Shown here in pieces: positions 8,376-18,167 of a DNA stretch of 64,000 bases (position 1 is the first letter of the stretch; the number at the start of each line of letters is the position of its first letter). Made by a program: the position numbers and the translations under genes. The DNA lies in NCBI RefSeq assembly GCF_042432445.1, contig NZ_JBHLXE010000108.1, forward strand, positions 222,002 through 286,001, read 5' to 3'. The stretch comes from Thorsellia kenyensis (GTDB lineage: Bacteria > Pseudomonadota > Gammaproteobacteria > Enterobacterales > Thorselliaceae). The notes under the pieces were generated by a model. That model made no database searches. It was not told the DNA's origin and saw nothing but the letters and a program-made list of their open reading frames with translations.

Positions 8376-9833
8376 ATGACAAAATCTCTATCACTGAAAT
8401 GGCGAGTTGGTTTGACCACATTTTTTCTAAGTGCATTACTTATACCCTCTTTTTTTTCAATGTTCTCCCATTGGCATGAGCATGAGTCATCCGATAAAAA
8501 GAATAATCACTTAGCTTCTTTGATGAGTAAAAATCAATTAGTGGTCAGAGTGATTAATTCCCCTTTTTCATTGGTTGATTCAGATTATTCTAAGGGCTTT
8601 AATGTTGAATTGGTTGATGCCTTTGTGACTAGCTTAGGACTTGAATTAGACATAGAACATATCGCATCAATCGATGAAATTCAGGAGGAAGTGGACATTA
8701 TTATAGGAGTTTCAAATGCACCTAATTCAAATTGGGTGAAGGGGCCTGCACTTTATACCCATAATTTGCAACTTGTGTCATTGCATACTTATCAAGCTAA
8801 TGAGTTGGAAAAAAAATCATTAGGCATATTATCTTTAAGTCAATCTATTAAAAATCAGACTTCGGCACAAGACATATTAAAACAAGATCCCTCAAACAAA
8901 AATTACACTTTAGATAATTCGGATCAAAGTCATCAATTTAAGTTCTCCACTGTTATTGCACATCAAGATAATAACTCGTTTATTCCACTTATTAACTTAG
9001 CAAATAAGGAAAGTGATTTTGCTTTAGTTGACTCTGTTTCTGCAGCACTCTTTCGACGGATTGAACCGAACCTGAAAATTATAGCTAATATTTCAGAGAA
9101 TGAAGAATTTGCATGGTTTTTCTATTCACCTAGTGCAGATGAATCGTTGCTAAACGCATTTAAGTCATTTCATGCATCAAACGAAACAGAAACTTTATTA
9201 GCGAAATTAGCAGAAAAATATTTTAATATCATCAGTTCATTTGATAAGTCTCAAACGTATTATTTTGTGCAAGCTGTCGAAAAAAAATTACCAGAATTTG
9301 AACCGTTATTTAAGCAATATGCGGGTGAATTTGATTGGCGTTTAATTGCTGCTATTGCTTATCAAGAGTCCCATTGGGATCCTAAGGCTAAATCTCCAAC
9401 CGGTGTTAGGGGAATGATGATGCTGACGCTAGATACTGCGAAGTATTTAGGTGTAGATGATAGATTAGACACAGAAAAAAGTATAATAGGAGGAATAGAA
9501 TATCTTAGGTTTCTTCTCAAAAGAATTCCTCAAACCGTAGATGAAGATGATAAAATCTGGTTTGCTTTAGCAGCATATAATATGGGCATCGGACATTTAT
9601 GGGATGCGAGAGAATTGACTCTACAAAGTGGAGGTGATCCTGATAAATGGCATGATTTGAAAAACCATTTGCCTAAGCTGCGAGATGAAAACGTTTACCC
9701 GGATTTAAAATATGGCTATGCGCGCGGTGATGAAGCGTTAATTTATGTAGAAAATATTAGGCGTTTTTATACCACGCTTTTAGGCCTTGATAGACTTGAG
9801 GATATAGAGTCTAAACGAATAGAAAAATCTTGA
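8376..9833 (+). CDS. mltF: Membrane-bound lytic murein transglycosylase F
   Basis: Cleaves peptidoglycan to anhydro-muropeptides. One N-terminal membrane/signal segment (about 10-30), a solute-binding-protein-like ABC domain (about 50-280) and an SLT catalytic domain (about 310-470) with the general-acid Glu in AYQESHWDP and the NMG-type motif AAYNMGIGHLWDA. About 485 residues. A TTG at 8370 also opens the frame, but ATG 8376 is preferred; neither has a strong ribosome binding site. In E. coli mltF lies elsewhere, so its place next to zapD is a rearrangement. Confidence 0.92.
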   Translation: MTKSLSLKWRVGLTTFFLSALLIPSFFSMFSHWHEHESSDKKNNHLASLMSKNQLVVRVINSPFSLVDSDYSKGFNVELVDAFVTSLGLELDIEHIASIDEIQEEVDIIIGVSNAPNSNWVKGPALYTHNLQLVSLHTYQANELEKKSLGILSLSQSIKNQTSAQDILKQDPSNKNYTLDNSDQSHQFKFSTVIAHQDNNSFIPLINLANKESDFALVDSVSAALFRRIEPNLKIIANISENEEFAWFFYSPSADESLLNAFKSFHASNETETLLAKLAEKYFNIISSFDKSQTYYFVQAVEKKLPEFEPLFKQYAGEFDWRLIAAIAYQESHWDPKAKSPTGVRGMMMLTLDTAKYLGVDDRLDTEKSIIGGIEYLRFLLKRIPQTVDEDDKIWFALAAYNMGIGHLWDARELTLQSGGDPDKWHDLKNHLPKLRDENVYPDLKYGYARGDEALIYVENIRRFYTTLLGLDRLEDIESKRIEKS

Positions 9834-9993
9834 TTATGTATATGTTGCTAAGAATTCCTTTCTAGCAGAATGTTATTTTAATATATAGTTTTACATTTCA
9901 TATAAATGCTCAATACATTAAAATTCTAATTGATTTAGTCGTAATAGATAGATTGACTAAGATTGAGCGAAAAAATAGAGGATAGGTTTGCCA

Positions 9994-11265
9994 GTGAAAA
10001 TATACTTAGTCGGTGGAGCTGTGCGTGATGGATTGCTTGAGTTACCTATTAAGGATCATGACTGGGTTGTTGTGCAATCAAACCCCGAACAAATGCTGAA
10101 AGAAAAATTCATCCCTGTAGGTAAGGATTTTCCTGTTTTTTTACATCCAACCACCCATGAAGAATATGCTTTAGCTCGAACAGAACGAAAAATAGGCGTA
10201 GGTTACACAGGATTTGCTTGTTTTGCTTCAGAGGATGTCACTATCGAAGAAGATTTGCTCCGTCGCGATTTAACCATAAATGCCATCGCATTTGATTTTG
10301 AGGCATTTAAAAAAGATCACACTGATTGTATTGTTGCAGAAAAAGCACTTATTAAATTTAAACGCTTATATGCAATAAATGCCCAGGATGTTGCACACTA
10401 TCTTGTAGACCCTTTTTATGGTCTGAGTGATTTGAAATCTAAAACCCTTAAACATGTTTCAGAGGCATTTAAAGAAGATCCTCTTAGAGTGCTTAGATTA
10501 GCCCGTTTTTATGCTCAATTTTATGTTCTTGGTTTTAGAATTGATATAACGACTCAAAAGTTAATAGGGTTAATGGTCAGTAATAGAGAGTTAACCGAGC
10601 TAACAAAAGAGCGTGTATGGGTAGAATCATTAAAAGCACTTAAGACAGACAGTCCTCATGTCTATTTTAAGTTTTTACAAGACACCAAAGCATTAGAACA
10701 AATTTATCCTGAATTTGATAAATTGATCAATGATAAAACTCTAAATTATCTTGAAAAAATTAGCCAAATAACAGATTCCCCTGAGTTAAGGTTTGCCGTC
10801 TTGTTGAGTGATATCACGAAAATTAGTATAGAAAGAATGAATAAAGCTCAATTTAACGCTTTTTTTCATGAATTACGCATCAGTAATGAATTTACAGCCA
10901 TGGTTTGGGTTGCGTCTCAAATAGGGTCATGGGAAAAACTTTTTGAACTCTCAGCTAATGAAATTCTAGCGCTTTTAGCGACAATAAATTATCCAAGGCA
11001 AATTGAAAACTTAGATCATTATATCTCTATGAGCTCTCTTATCTCAAAAATCAATAAACCAAACTGTGAAATGACCTTACAGCAGAATAGGCTTAAGAAA
11101 CAGTTTCTAGAAGAACTACACACCCAATTAGAGGCGATTAATGCAAAAAAATATATTGATATGGGGCTAGCTGGCATAGAAATTAAAGAGGCACTAATTA
11201 CAGAAAAAAAAGCCATAATTACGGAGATATTAAAAAAATACGATAGATTAAAGTTAGTCCAATAA
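9994..11265 (+). CDS. cca: CCA-adding tRNA nucleotidyltransferase with degenerate HD domain
   Basis: Adds and repairs the 3' CCA of tRNA. The nucleotidyltransferase head is intact: VKIYLVGGAVRDGLL at the N-terminus, metal-binding DHDW, then RRDLTINAIAFD and the ALAREDPLRVLRLARF-type motif (KEDPLRVLRLARFYAQF). GTG 9994 is chosen because it has AGG 7 bases upstream and aligns exactly with the E. coli N-terminus; TTG 9988 is an alternative. In the C-terminal half the HD phosphohydrolase motif (CHDLGKG in E. coli) reads LSDITK and later histidines are missing, yet the extreme C-terminus (GIEIKEALI) still resembles E. coli. Phosphatase and 2',3'-cyclic phosphodiesterase activities are therefore probably lost. 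Confidence 0.93.
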   Translation: MKIYLVGGAVRDGLLELPIKDHDWVVVQSNPEQMLKEKFIPVGKDFPVFLHPTTHEEYALARTERKIGVGYTGFACFASEDVTIEEDLLRRDLTINAIAFDFEAFKKDHTDCIVAEKALIKFKRLYAINAQDVAHYLVDPFYGLSDLKSKTLKHVSEAFKEDPLRVLRLARFYAQFYVLGFRIDITTQKLIGLMVSNRELTELTKERVWVESLKALKTDSPHVYFKFLQDTKALEQIYPEFDKLINDKTLNYLEKISQITDSPELRFAVLLSDITKISIERMNKAQFNAFFHELRISNEFTAMVWVASQIGSWEKLFELSANEILALLATINYPRQIENLDHYISMSSLISKINKPNCEMTLQQNRLKKQFLEELHTQLEAINAKKYIDMGLAGIEIKEALITEKKAIITEILKKYDRLKLVQ

Positions 11266-11355
11266 ATCTATAGGCAATAATAAGGTAAATTTAAGGAATG
11301 CAGTTCTATTGAATTTAAATAATCTCTTTTGTTTTAAAAATATTCCTTTTTAGTA

Positions 11356-11383
11356 TTGAGAATTTATGAATACACTGTATAAT
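11356..11383 (+). promoter_or_regulatory. Probable sigma-70 promoter of rplM-rpsI
   Basis: TTGAGA and TATAAT separated by 16 bases, about 140 bases upstream of rplM. The long leader that results would be a suitable place for the autogenous control by L13 known in E. coli, but I could not identify a specific leader structure. Confidence 0.6.
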
Positions 11384-11523
11384 CTTGCGACCCACGTTAC
11401 GCTACTGTTTATTCCCAAAACACTAGCCCAATTGAATTAACTCGAAGGGGTAAGAATTCGATTTTTTAACGGTGAATCAAATGATTCAAAAGTGGTTTTA
11501 TTTTAAAATTAGGTAAATTAATA

Positions 11524-11952
11524 ATGAAAACTTTTACAGCTACTCCATCGACAATCAAACGTGAATGGTTTGTTGTCGATGCGACAGGTAAAACATTAGG
11601 TCGTTTAGCAAGTGAAATTGCACGTCGTCTTCGCGGTAAGCATAAACCTGAATACACTCCTCACATGGATACAGGTGATTATATCATCGTTATCAATGCT
11701 GAAAACGTTGCAGTGACAGGTAAAAAACGCACCGATAAAATGTATTATCGTTATACAGGTTATGTTGGTGGCTTGAAGGAAGCAACCTTTGAGCAAATGA
11801 TTGAACGTCATCCTGAGCGTGTTATTGAAATTGCGGTAAAAGGCATGTTACCTAAAGGTCCATTAGGTCGTGACATGTACCGTAAACTTAAAGTTTACGC
11901 TGGTGCAGAGCATAATCATGCAGCGCAACAACCGCAAATCTTAGACATCTAA
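11524..11952 (+). CDS. rplM: 50S ribosomal protein L13
   Basis: 142 residues, the normal length. MKTFTATPSTIKREWFVVDA, GKTLGRLASEIARRLRGKHK and GMLPKGPLGRDMYRKLKVY are L13 signatures. Forms an operon with rpsI, which begins 14 bases after the stop. Confidence 0.98.
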   Translation: MKTFTATPSTIKREWFVVDATGKTLGRLASEIARRLRGKHKPEYTPHMDTGDYIIVINAENVAVTGKKRTDKMYYRYTGYVGGLKEATFEQMIERHPERVIEIAVKGMLPKGPLGRDMYRKLKVYAGAEHNHAAQQPQILDI

Positions 11953-11966
11953 TCGGGGTATATAAA

Positions 11967-12359
11967 ATGGCTGTTAATCAAAACTACGGTACAGGGCGCC
12001 GCAAAAGCTCAACTGCTCGTGTATTTATCAGACCAGGTACTGGTAATATCGTGATCAATAAACGCACTTTAGAAGAGTATTTTGGTCGTGAGACTTCTCG
12101 CATGGTAGTCCGTCAACCATTAGAGTTATTGTCAATGACTGAAAAATTTGACTTATACATCACTGTTAAAGGTGGCGGTATTTCAGGTCAAGCAGGTGCT
12201 ATTCGCCATGGTATCACTCGTGCATTAATGGAATATGATGAAACTTTACGTCCTGAATTACGTAAAGCTGGCTTTGTTACTCGTGATGCTCGTCAAGTTG
12301 AACGTAAGAAAGTTGGTCTACGTAAAGCACGTAAACGTCCACAATTCTCAAAACGTTAA
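11967..12359 (+). CDS. rpsI: 30S ribosomal protein S9
   Basis: 130 residues. YGTGRRKSSTARVFIRPG at the N-terminus and the basic tail RKKVGLRKARKRPQFSKR, which reaches the P-site tRNA, are typical. A GGGG-containing Shine-Dalgarno lies upstream. Second gene of the rplM operon. Confidence 0.98.
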   Translation: MAVNQNYGTGRRKSSTARVFIRPGTGNIVINKRTLEEYFGRETSRMVVRQPLELLSMTEKFDLYITVKGGGISGQAGAIRHGITRALMEYDETLRPELRKAGFVTRDARQVERKKVGLRKARKRPQFSKR

Positions 12360-12371
12360 TCGTTTTATTGT

Positions 12372-12399
12372 CAATATCCCAGTATTTTCTGGGATATTG
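12372..12399 (+). terminator. First hairpin after rpsI
   Basis: A 10-bp stem CAATATCCCA / TGGGATATTG with an 8-base loop. It lacks a strong T run and is followed closely by a better terminator, so it may act as a 3'-end stability hairpin. Confidence 0.55.
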
Positions 12400-12414
12400 C
12401 AAAACTTTAAAAGA

Positions 12415-12438
12415 GACGGGTCATTCCCGTCTTTTTTT
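12415..12438 (+). terminator. Intrinsic terminator of rplM-rpsI
   Basis: GACGGG / CCCGTC stem, loop TCATT, followed by seven T. The mdfA start is only about 27 bases beyond it. Confidence 0.85.
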
Positions 12439-12464
12439 GTATAAGTCACACAGCGACATCAACC

Positions 12465-13724
12465 ATGAAAAATACAACGCAAAGCAATCCCAAAAACAAT
12501 TCTCAAAACAGTTCTTTAAGAGCCTTAGGGTGGTCAATACTCCTTTTTCCTATTTGCTTGGTTTTATTTGAATTTACCGTATATATAGGCAATGATATGA
12601 CTCAGCCTGCTATGCCTAAGCATATATTACCTTTTTTTAATGCGGGTGAAGAGTGGAACACTAAATCAATGAGTTATTACATCATTGGAGGCATGATATT
12701 ACAGTGGATCATAGGCCCATTGGCAGACAGAAAAGGTCGACGTCTTGTTATGCTAAGTGGTGTATTATTTTTTATGATAATGTGCCTTGTGATATTACTA
12801 GCTAATTCGATAGAACAGTTTATGGCTATCAGATTATTACAAGGAATAGGTTTATGTTTTATTGGAGCGGTTGGCTACGCAGCTATTCAAGACTCGTTTA
12901 GTGAAACTATTGCAATTAAATTGACTGCAATAATGGCAAATGTCTCTCTCATCGCCCCTATGCTTGGGCCATTGATGGGAAGTGAAATGATTAAATATGT
13001 TCCTTGGCAAATGATATTTGTTCTTTTTGCAGGTTTGTCCTTGATTGCTTTTGCAGGACTTTTTAAATCTATGCCAGAAAGTGCCCCTTTAAAAGATAAC
13101 CCTCTTGTTGTTAAGGAAATTTATAGAGATTATGTGCAGGTGCTGACCAACCCCCAATTTTTAAGAGGAGCTTTAGCAATAGGCTTTGCTGTTATTCCCC
13201 TTTTGACTTGGATTGCACAAACTCCTATGATTTTTATGGAACATAGGAATTTTTCTAATGAAGCCTACAGTTTGTTGCAAATCCCTGTATTTGTTTCTCT
13301 ACTATGTGGTAATTTCACCTTAACAAAATTAACGGGTAAAGTAGCAGTCACAAGACCGATTTTTCTTGGGGCATTCCCTATGCTTTTAGGTGTATTGATT
13401 GCCGTTTTAGGGTTACTCTTTATCCCAGATGCCTTTGAGTTTATGGTTATAGGGGTTTCAATTTATGCCTATGGCTTAGGTGTGGCTAATGCAGGACTAT
13501 ATAGGCTAACCTTGTTCTCAAGCCATGTAAGCAAAGGAACCGTATCTGCAGGCTTAGGCATGATAAATGCCATCATGTTTGCAATAGGTATTGAAATAGC
13601 TAATGTAGTTTATTTAAAAATGGATTTGTTCGGATTCAATTTGATTTCTTTTATCTGCATTTTTGCGTGGTGCTATTTTGCTTATCGTTTTATTTTAATA
13701 CATAAAAAATCAAAAGGGCTTTAA
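12465..13724 (+). CDS. mdfA: Multidrug/H+ antiporter of the MdfA type
   Basis: Major-facilitator drug efflux pump of the inner membrane with about 12 helices; 419 residues. The TM1 acidic pair needed for proton and drug coupling in MdfA is present: Glu36 and Asp44 in LFEFTVYIGNDM. Further matches are the motif A-like GPLADRKGRR, LLQGIGLCFIGAVGYAAIQ and the C-terminal LTLFSSHVSKGTVSAGLGM. The N-terminus is about 10 residues longer than in E. coli and rich in Asn/Gln/Ser. No strong ribosome binding site is visible. Confidence 0.9.
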   Translation: MKNTTQSNPKNNSQNSSLRALGWSILLFPICLVLFEFTVYIGNDMTQPAMPKHILPFFNAGEEWNTKSMSYYIIGGMILQWIIGPLADRKGRRLVMLSGVLFFMIMCLVILLANSIEQFMAIRLLQGIGLCFIGAVGYAAIQDSFSETIAIKLTAIMANVSLIAPMLGPLMGSEMIKYVPWQMIFVLFAGLSLIAFAGLFKSMPESAPLKDNPLVVKEIYRDYVQVLTNPQFLRGALAIGFAVIPLLTWIAQTPMIFMEHRNFSNEAYSLLQIPVFVSLLCGNFTLTKLTGKVAVTRPIFLGAFPMLLGVLIAVLGLLFIPDAFEFMVIGVSIYAYGLGVANAGLYRLTLFSSHVSKGTVSAGLGMINAIMFAIGIEIANVVYLKMDLFGFNLISFICIFAWCYFAYRFILIHKKSKGL

Positions 13725-13769
13725 TTGTACATTCTCTGTGTACTTAATAACACCATAAATAGTCATAAA

Positions 13770-13805
13770 CCTAAGTATAATAAGGCTGTTAATGCGTTAC
13801 TTAGG
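13770..13805. repeat. Inverted repeat between mdfA and hemW
   Basis: CCTAAGTA / TACTTAGG, 8-bp perfect stem with a 20-base loop in the gap between convergent genes. It could be a weak terminator for either gene; there is no T run. Confidence 0.35.
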
Positions 13806-13847
13806 CTCTAGTTGCTTAATATGTTGAGTGAAGTAATAAATTGATAT

Positions 13848-15002
13848 TTAAATGAATAAGCCAAGCAAATCATTTAAAAAGAGTTTTCCTTTATCTGTAA
13901 TTTTCCAATGAGTTAAATTTTCAGTGATGAACTCTTTTTTTATGGCTTCTGTTATTGACGATTCAATGGCACAGAGAGTTAATCCAGTAAATGTTTCAAA
14001 TTCTGCTTTAGGGGTGGGTTCAAACAATCTAAAACGGTTCATAAAAAATTCAAATGGTCTTTCCTCATTAGCGACTAGCCATGACTTATCTAAATAGGTT
14101 CCTGCCATGTAACCTTTAGGGTGTTTTATTTTTTGAATTCTTTCAATCGTTCCATCTAGATGGGTTATTTTTCCGTGGGCACCACAACCAATACCTATGT
14201 AATCACCAAAACGCCAATAATTGAGATTATGTGCGCATTGATACCCTTGTTTAGCGTACGCTGACGTTTCATATTGTATATATCCAGCTTGTGTTAATTT
14301 TTCATGGCCTTTTATATATATTTCCCATAATAAATCATCTTCTGGGAGTTGAGGTGGTTTAGACGCAAAGTTTGTATTCGGCTCTATTGTTAATTGGTAC
14401 CAGGAAAAATGAGGTGGATTTAGTTGAATCATTTGATCTAAATCGGCCATGGCTTCATCTAAAGATTGATTAGGTAATCCATGCATGATATCTAAATTAA
14501 AACTTTGGAAAGGCACGCGGCTTGCTATATGAGCAGCAGCTATTGCCTCTTCTTGGTTATGAACTCTACCTAGTCGTTTCAATTTATCCGGATGAAAGCT
14601 TTGCACTCCGATTGAAAGACGGTTAACACCACTTTGATTAAAACTTAAAAATTTGTCCGCTTCAACACTGTTTGGGTTAGCCTCCATGGTTATTTCTGCA
14701 TCAGGTGAAATGTTTACAATGGTTTTTATTCCACTGAGCAATTTTTGCATCGAGGCTTCGGATAGTAAGCTAGGTGTACCTCCACCTATGAAGACTGTTT
14801 TTATTTCTCTATTATAGATTAAAGGCAAAGATTGTTTTAAATCTAAGAGCAGATGATCTATATAATCCTCTTCTGGTAATTTAGATTTAAATGTATGAGA
14901 ATTAAAATCACAATAAGGGCATTTTTCAATGCACCAAGGAATGTGAATATAAAGGCTTAAAGGGGGCAACTGTATTTGGTTGTGAATGTTAGTCAAAGTC
15001 AT
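13848..15002 (-). CDS. hemW: Radical-SAM heme chaperone HemW
   Basis: Binds heme and a [4Fe-4S] cluster and hands heme to target proteins; long misnamed coproporphyrinogen oxidase. The Cx3CxxC motif is in PWCIEKCPYCDFN, followed by the SAM-binding IGGGTPSLL and the HemN_C region with CAHNLNYWRFGDYIGIG. 384 residues. Only 7 bases separate it from rdgB upstream on the same strand, so the two are co-transcribed as in enterics; in E. coli they also follow yggS-yggT-yggU, whereas here that group is divergent. Confidence 0.94.
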   Translation of the reverse strand: MTLTNIHNQIQLPPLSLYIHIPWCIEKCPYCDFNSHTFKSKLPEEDYIDHLLLDLKQSLPLIYNREIKTVFIGGGTPSLLSEASMQKLLSGIKTIVNISPDAEITMEANPNSVEADKFLSFNQSGVNRLSIGVQSFHPDKLKRLGRVHNQEEAIAAAHIASRVPFQSFNLDIMHGLPNQSLDEAMADLDQMIQLNPPHFSWYQLTIEPNTNFASKPPQLPEDDLLWEIYIKGHEKLTQAGYIQYETSAYAKQGYQCAHNLNYWRFGDYIGIGCGAHGKITHLDGTIERIQKIKHPKGYMAGTYLDKSWLVANEERPFEFFMNRFRLFEPTPKAEFETFTGLTLCAIESSITEAIKKEFITENLTHWKITDKGKLFLNDLLGLFI

Positions 15003-15009
15003 AAATGAT

Positions 15010-15630
15010 TTATATTGTTGATGGGGATAGGTTTTGAAAATAATGTTTTAGTGACTGTAATGCAATCCCTCTGTGTGAAACTCGATTTTTTTCTTCTACG
15101 GTTAATTGTGCTGCCGTTTTACCCAGTTTAGGAACATAAAAATAAGGATCATAACCAAATCCTTCTTCACCTCTTGGTGTTAAAATGATCTCTCCATGCC
15201 AGACTCCTTGAAATATTTCAGGAGATGGGCAGTCAGCGTAAGGGAGATAAATGAGAGCGCAATAAAATGATGCATGAAAAATGATCTGTGGAGAGTGCTC
15301 TTTTATAGCTGCCAAAGTATGAATCAGTTTTAAGTTGTTTTCTTCGTCTGTTGCTGATCCTCCAGCATATCTTGCCGATATAATACCAGGCTGACCATTG
15401 ATCGCATCAACGCATAAGCCTGAATCATCAGCTAAAGCAGGTAGACCAGTTTTTGAAGCGGCATGCCTTGCCTTTAAAATCGCATTTTCTACGAATGTTA
15501 AACCAGTTTCCTCAACAGATTCCACATGATAAGCGGACTGAGCTTCTATTTGTAAACCCAAATGTTCAACAAGAGGTTGAATTTCTTTTACTTTTCCTGG
15601 ATTGCCTGTTGCGAGAATAATTTTTTTCAT
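15010..15630 (-). CDS. rdgB: dITP/XTP pyrophosphatase RdgB (HAM1 family)
   Basis: House-cleaning enzyme that hydrolyses non-canonical purine triphosphates. KIILATGNPGKVKEI at the N-terminus, ALADDSGLCVDAINGQPG and the EGFGYDPYFYVP motif are family marks; 206 residues. First gene of the rdgB-hemW unit, divergent from yggS. Confidence 0.96.
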   Translation of the reverse strand: MKKIILATGNPGKVKEIQPLVEHLGLQIEAQSAYHVESVEETGLTFVENAILKARHAASKTGLPALADDSGLCVDAINGQPGIISARYAGGSATDEENNLKLIHTLAAIKEHSPQIIFHASFYCALIYLPYADCPSPEIFQGVWHGEIILTPRGEEGFGYDPYFYVPKLGKTAAQLTVEEKNRVSHRGIALQSLKHYFQNLSPSTI

Positions 15631-15832
15631 AAGATGGATTCTTTAAATTTAATGAGTCAAATAAAATAAAGGATAGAAATAACCTGCATTTGAGTATAAT
15701 TCTTAAATAAATTAAGTCTATCATAACTTATTTAATAAAATAAAACAGATTTTACTCAGTTGTCTAGGTTATTAAAAGCACTAAAGCATGCTAAGATAGA
15801 CAAAAGATGATTAAACTGACATGAGTATTTTT

Positions 15833-16561
15833 ATGAATAATATAGCTAAGAATTTAGATGTAATCAGAAATCAAATTAATCAGGCCAAATTTAACGCTGC
15901 AAGGAGTGAAGACAATATTTCTCTTGTTGCTGTCAGTAAAACAAAACCGGTAGAAGATATCGAGCATGCGATTAGGGCTGGCCAGTATGTATTCGGAGAG
16001 AATTATGTCCAAGAAGGCATTAAAAAAATTCAATATTTTTCTGACAGTGATTATGCCAATAAATTAGAGTGGCATTTTATCGGGCCATTACAAAGTAACA
16101 AAAGTAAATTGGTTGCTGAACATTTTGACTGGATTCATACGGTTGATTCCCTCAAACTTATTTCTCGGCTTGGAAAGCAAAGACCCGCACATTTATCTAA
16201 ACTAAATGTGTTGGTTCAAATAAATATCAGTCAAGAGACAAGCAAGTCTGGGATATATCTGAATGGAGCTGAACAGCTCATAGAAGCCATTAGATCTGAA
16301 GAGAGGCTTGTTTTTAGAGGATTAATGGCCATCCCCGCTCCTCTTCCCTTGATTCCGTCAAAGAGCGAGCTTGACAATCATTATAGAGTGCTTAGTGAAC
16401 TGAAATTTAAATTTAATGAGTTGCAAAACATCTATCCCGAATCCCAGATTGACACTATTTCAATGGGAATGAGCGAAGATCTTGAGATTGCCATTAAAGC
16501 CGGTAGCACAATGGTCCGTATTGGCTCTGCAATTTTTGGGGCACGTGACTACAGTCGATAA
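15833..16561 (+). CDS. yggS: PLP homeostasis protein (YggS/PLPBP family)
   Basis: Single-domain PLP-binding protein that keeps free pyridoxal phosphate in balance. LVAVSKTKP carries the PLP lysine; GENYVQEG, WHFIGPLQSNKSK and SMGMSEDLEIAIKAGSTMVRIG are family motifs. ATG 15833 is chosen over the in-frame ATG at 15821 because it aligns with the E. coli start (MNNIAKNL versus MNDIAHNL). Heads a run yggS-proC-yggT-yggU. Confidence 0.94.
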   Translation: MNNIAKNLDVIRNQINQAKFNAARSEDNISLVAVSKTKPVEDIEHAIRAGQYVFGENYVQEGIKKIQYFSDSDYANKLEWHFIGPLQSNKSKLVAEHFDWIHTVDSLKLISRLGKQRPAHLSKLNVLVQINISQETSKSGIYLNGAEQLIEAIRSEERLVFRGLMAIPAPLPLIPSKSELDNHYRVLSELKFKFNELQNIYPESQIDTISMGMSEDLEIAIKAGSTMVRIGSAIFGARDYSR

Positions 16562-16607
16562 ATAACTTTTGTGAATATATAAATGATTAAATGAAAAAGA
16601 GGATTTT

Positions 16608-17474
16608 ATGCCAAATACACCTATACGTTTAGGAGATAATGTTTACCCTAATTTAGCTTTTATTGGCGCTGGTAACATGGCAAGAGCCATAATTGCAGGT
16701 CTAGTGAAAACAGGCTATCCGAAAAAAGCCATTTGTGTCAGTGCTCCTTCGCTACAAAATAGAGAATTCATAAGTAATACTTATGGTGTGTTACACAAAG
16801 AAGATAATAAGCGTAATGCCAAAGAAGCGCATGCAATTATACTTGCGGTTAAACCACAAATGATGCAAGAAGTATGCTTGAAATTAAAAAATGAAGTGAA
16901 TTTAAAAGACAAATTAGTGATTACATTAGCGGCAGGTATAGATACAGCTCAGTATAAAAAGTGGTTAGGTGAGTCAGTACAAATAGTGAGAGTAATGCCT
17001 AATACTCCCGCATTAATTGGTGAAGGAATGAGTGGAATTTTCTGTCCTTTGCAAACCTCAGAAGGCGCCAAACTTTTTGTTCAAAAATTGATGAAGAGTG
17101 TGGGAGAGGTTTGTTTTCTTGAAGATGAATCACAAATGCATGCTTTTATAGCCACTGCTGGAAGTTCACCAGCCTATTTTTTTAAATTCATGCAATTTAT
17201 AGAAGCATCAGCTATTCAATTAGGTTGTTCTAAAGAAGAGGCAAAGCGTTTAGTTCTGCAATCAGCAAAAGGTGCCATATTGCTTGCTTGTGAAGCACCA
17301 GAATTATCTTTTCAAACACTTGCAGATCAGGTGACTTCCAAGGGAGGCACTACTGAGCAAGCACTTAATACATTTGACAAGCTTGATTTAGAAATGACTA
17401 TTAAAGCCGCTATGTCTGCAGCTGCTGAAAAATCCAAAGCTATGTCAATTTCTTTTGCTGAAGATAATTCATAA
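16608..17474 (+). CDS. proC: Pyrroline-5-carboxylate reductase
   Basis: Last step of proline synthesis, NAD(P)H-dependent. Rossmann motif FIGAGNMARAII near residue 18, VRVMPNTPALIGEGMSG, and the C-terminal QVTSKGGTTEQALNTF. 288 residues with an N-terminal extension of about 15 residues compared with E. coli. GAGGA precedes the ATG. Confidence 0.95.
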   Translation: MPNTPIRLGDNVYPNLAFIGAGNMARAIIAGLVKTGYPKKAICVSAPSLQNREFISNTYGVLHKEDNKRNAKEAHAIILAVKPQMMQEVCLKLKNEVNLKDKLVITLAAGIDTAQYKKWLGESVQIVRVMPNTPALIGEGMSGIFCPLQTSEGAKLFVQKLMKSVGEVCFLEDESQMHAFIATAGSSPAYFFKFMQFIEASAIQLGCSKEEAKRLVLQSAKGAILLACEAPELSFQTLADQVTSKGGTTEQALNTFDKLDLEMTIKAAMSAAAEKSKAMSISFAEDNS

Positions 17475-17618
17475 TTAAAACCAATTATGTTTCTTAAATC
17501 AAATGTTAAAGCCTTCTCTAAGAAAGCGAAGATATACCAGTAAGATAAACTGAGGTATTTCAGACGTATTTACTGGGTATTCAATGGCTGACAACAAGCC
17601 TTGTAATTAGGAGTTTTT

Positions 17619-18167
17619 ATGATTAATTTAGTTTTTCAACTCATTGATTTATGTGTGATGTTTTTGTTTGTAAGAGTTTGGTTGCAACTTGTTCGAGCAG
17701 ATTTCTACAATCCTTTTTCTCAAACGATTGTGAAATTAACAAATCCAGTTACTCAGCCTATCAGAAGTTTACTGCCATCTAAAAGCAAGATTGATGCAGC
17801 TAGTGCCTTGCTTGCCCTCGTATTGGTCGTGATTAAATGTTTTCTTGCAAAAGGACAGTTTCCGGTGCCCGCTATTGTGGCGTTAAGCGCTTTTGAGTAT
17901 ATCCATCTTGTTGGTGAAACTATTTTTTGGGTAATGATCATCAAAGTTATTCTGAGCTGGGTGAGTCAAGGGCGCAATCCCATTGATGCAGTGATCTTTC
18001 AATTAACTAGTCCACTGATCGCCCCTATTCAGCGAGTTGTTCCTCCTGTCGGAATGATTGATTTTTCGGTTATGATATTTTTATTTGTCCTCTATTTTTT
18101 AGATTATTTACATGCCATATTAGCAAATAAAGTTATTTCTCAAATTATAGCTATGAGCATCTCTTAA
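17619..18167 (+). CDS. yggT: YggT family membrane protein
   Basis: Inner-membrane protein made of two similar YGGT units: VRVWLQLVRADFYNPFSQTI with VTQPIRSLLP, and ILSWVSQGRNPIDAVIFQL with LIAPIQRVVPP. 182 residues, about four helices. Function not settled in the family. The stop codon overlaps the yggU start (ATGA), so translation is coupled. Confidence 0.9.
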   Translation: MINLVFQLIDLCVMFLFVRVWLQLVRADFYNPFSQTIVKLTNPVTQPIRSLLPSKSKIDAASALLALVLVVIKCFLAKGQFPVPAIVALSAFEYIHLVGETIFWVMIIKVILSWVSQGRNPIDAVIFQLTSPLIAPIQRVVPPVGMIDFSVMIFLFVLYFLDYLHAILANKVISQIIAMSIS

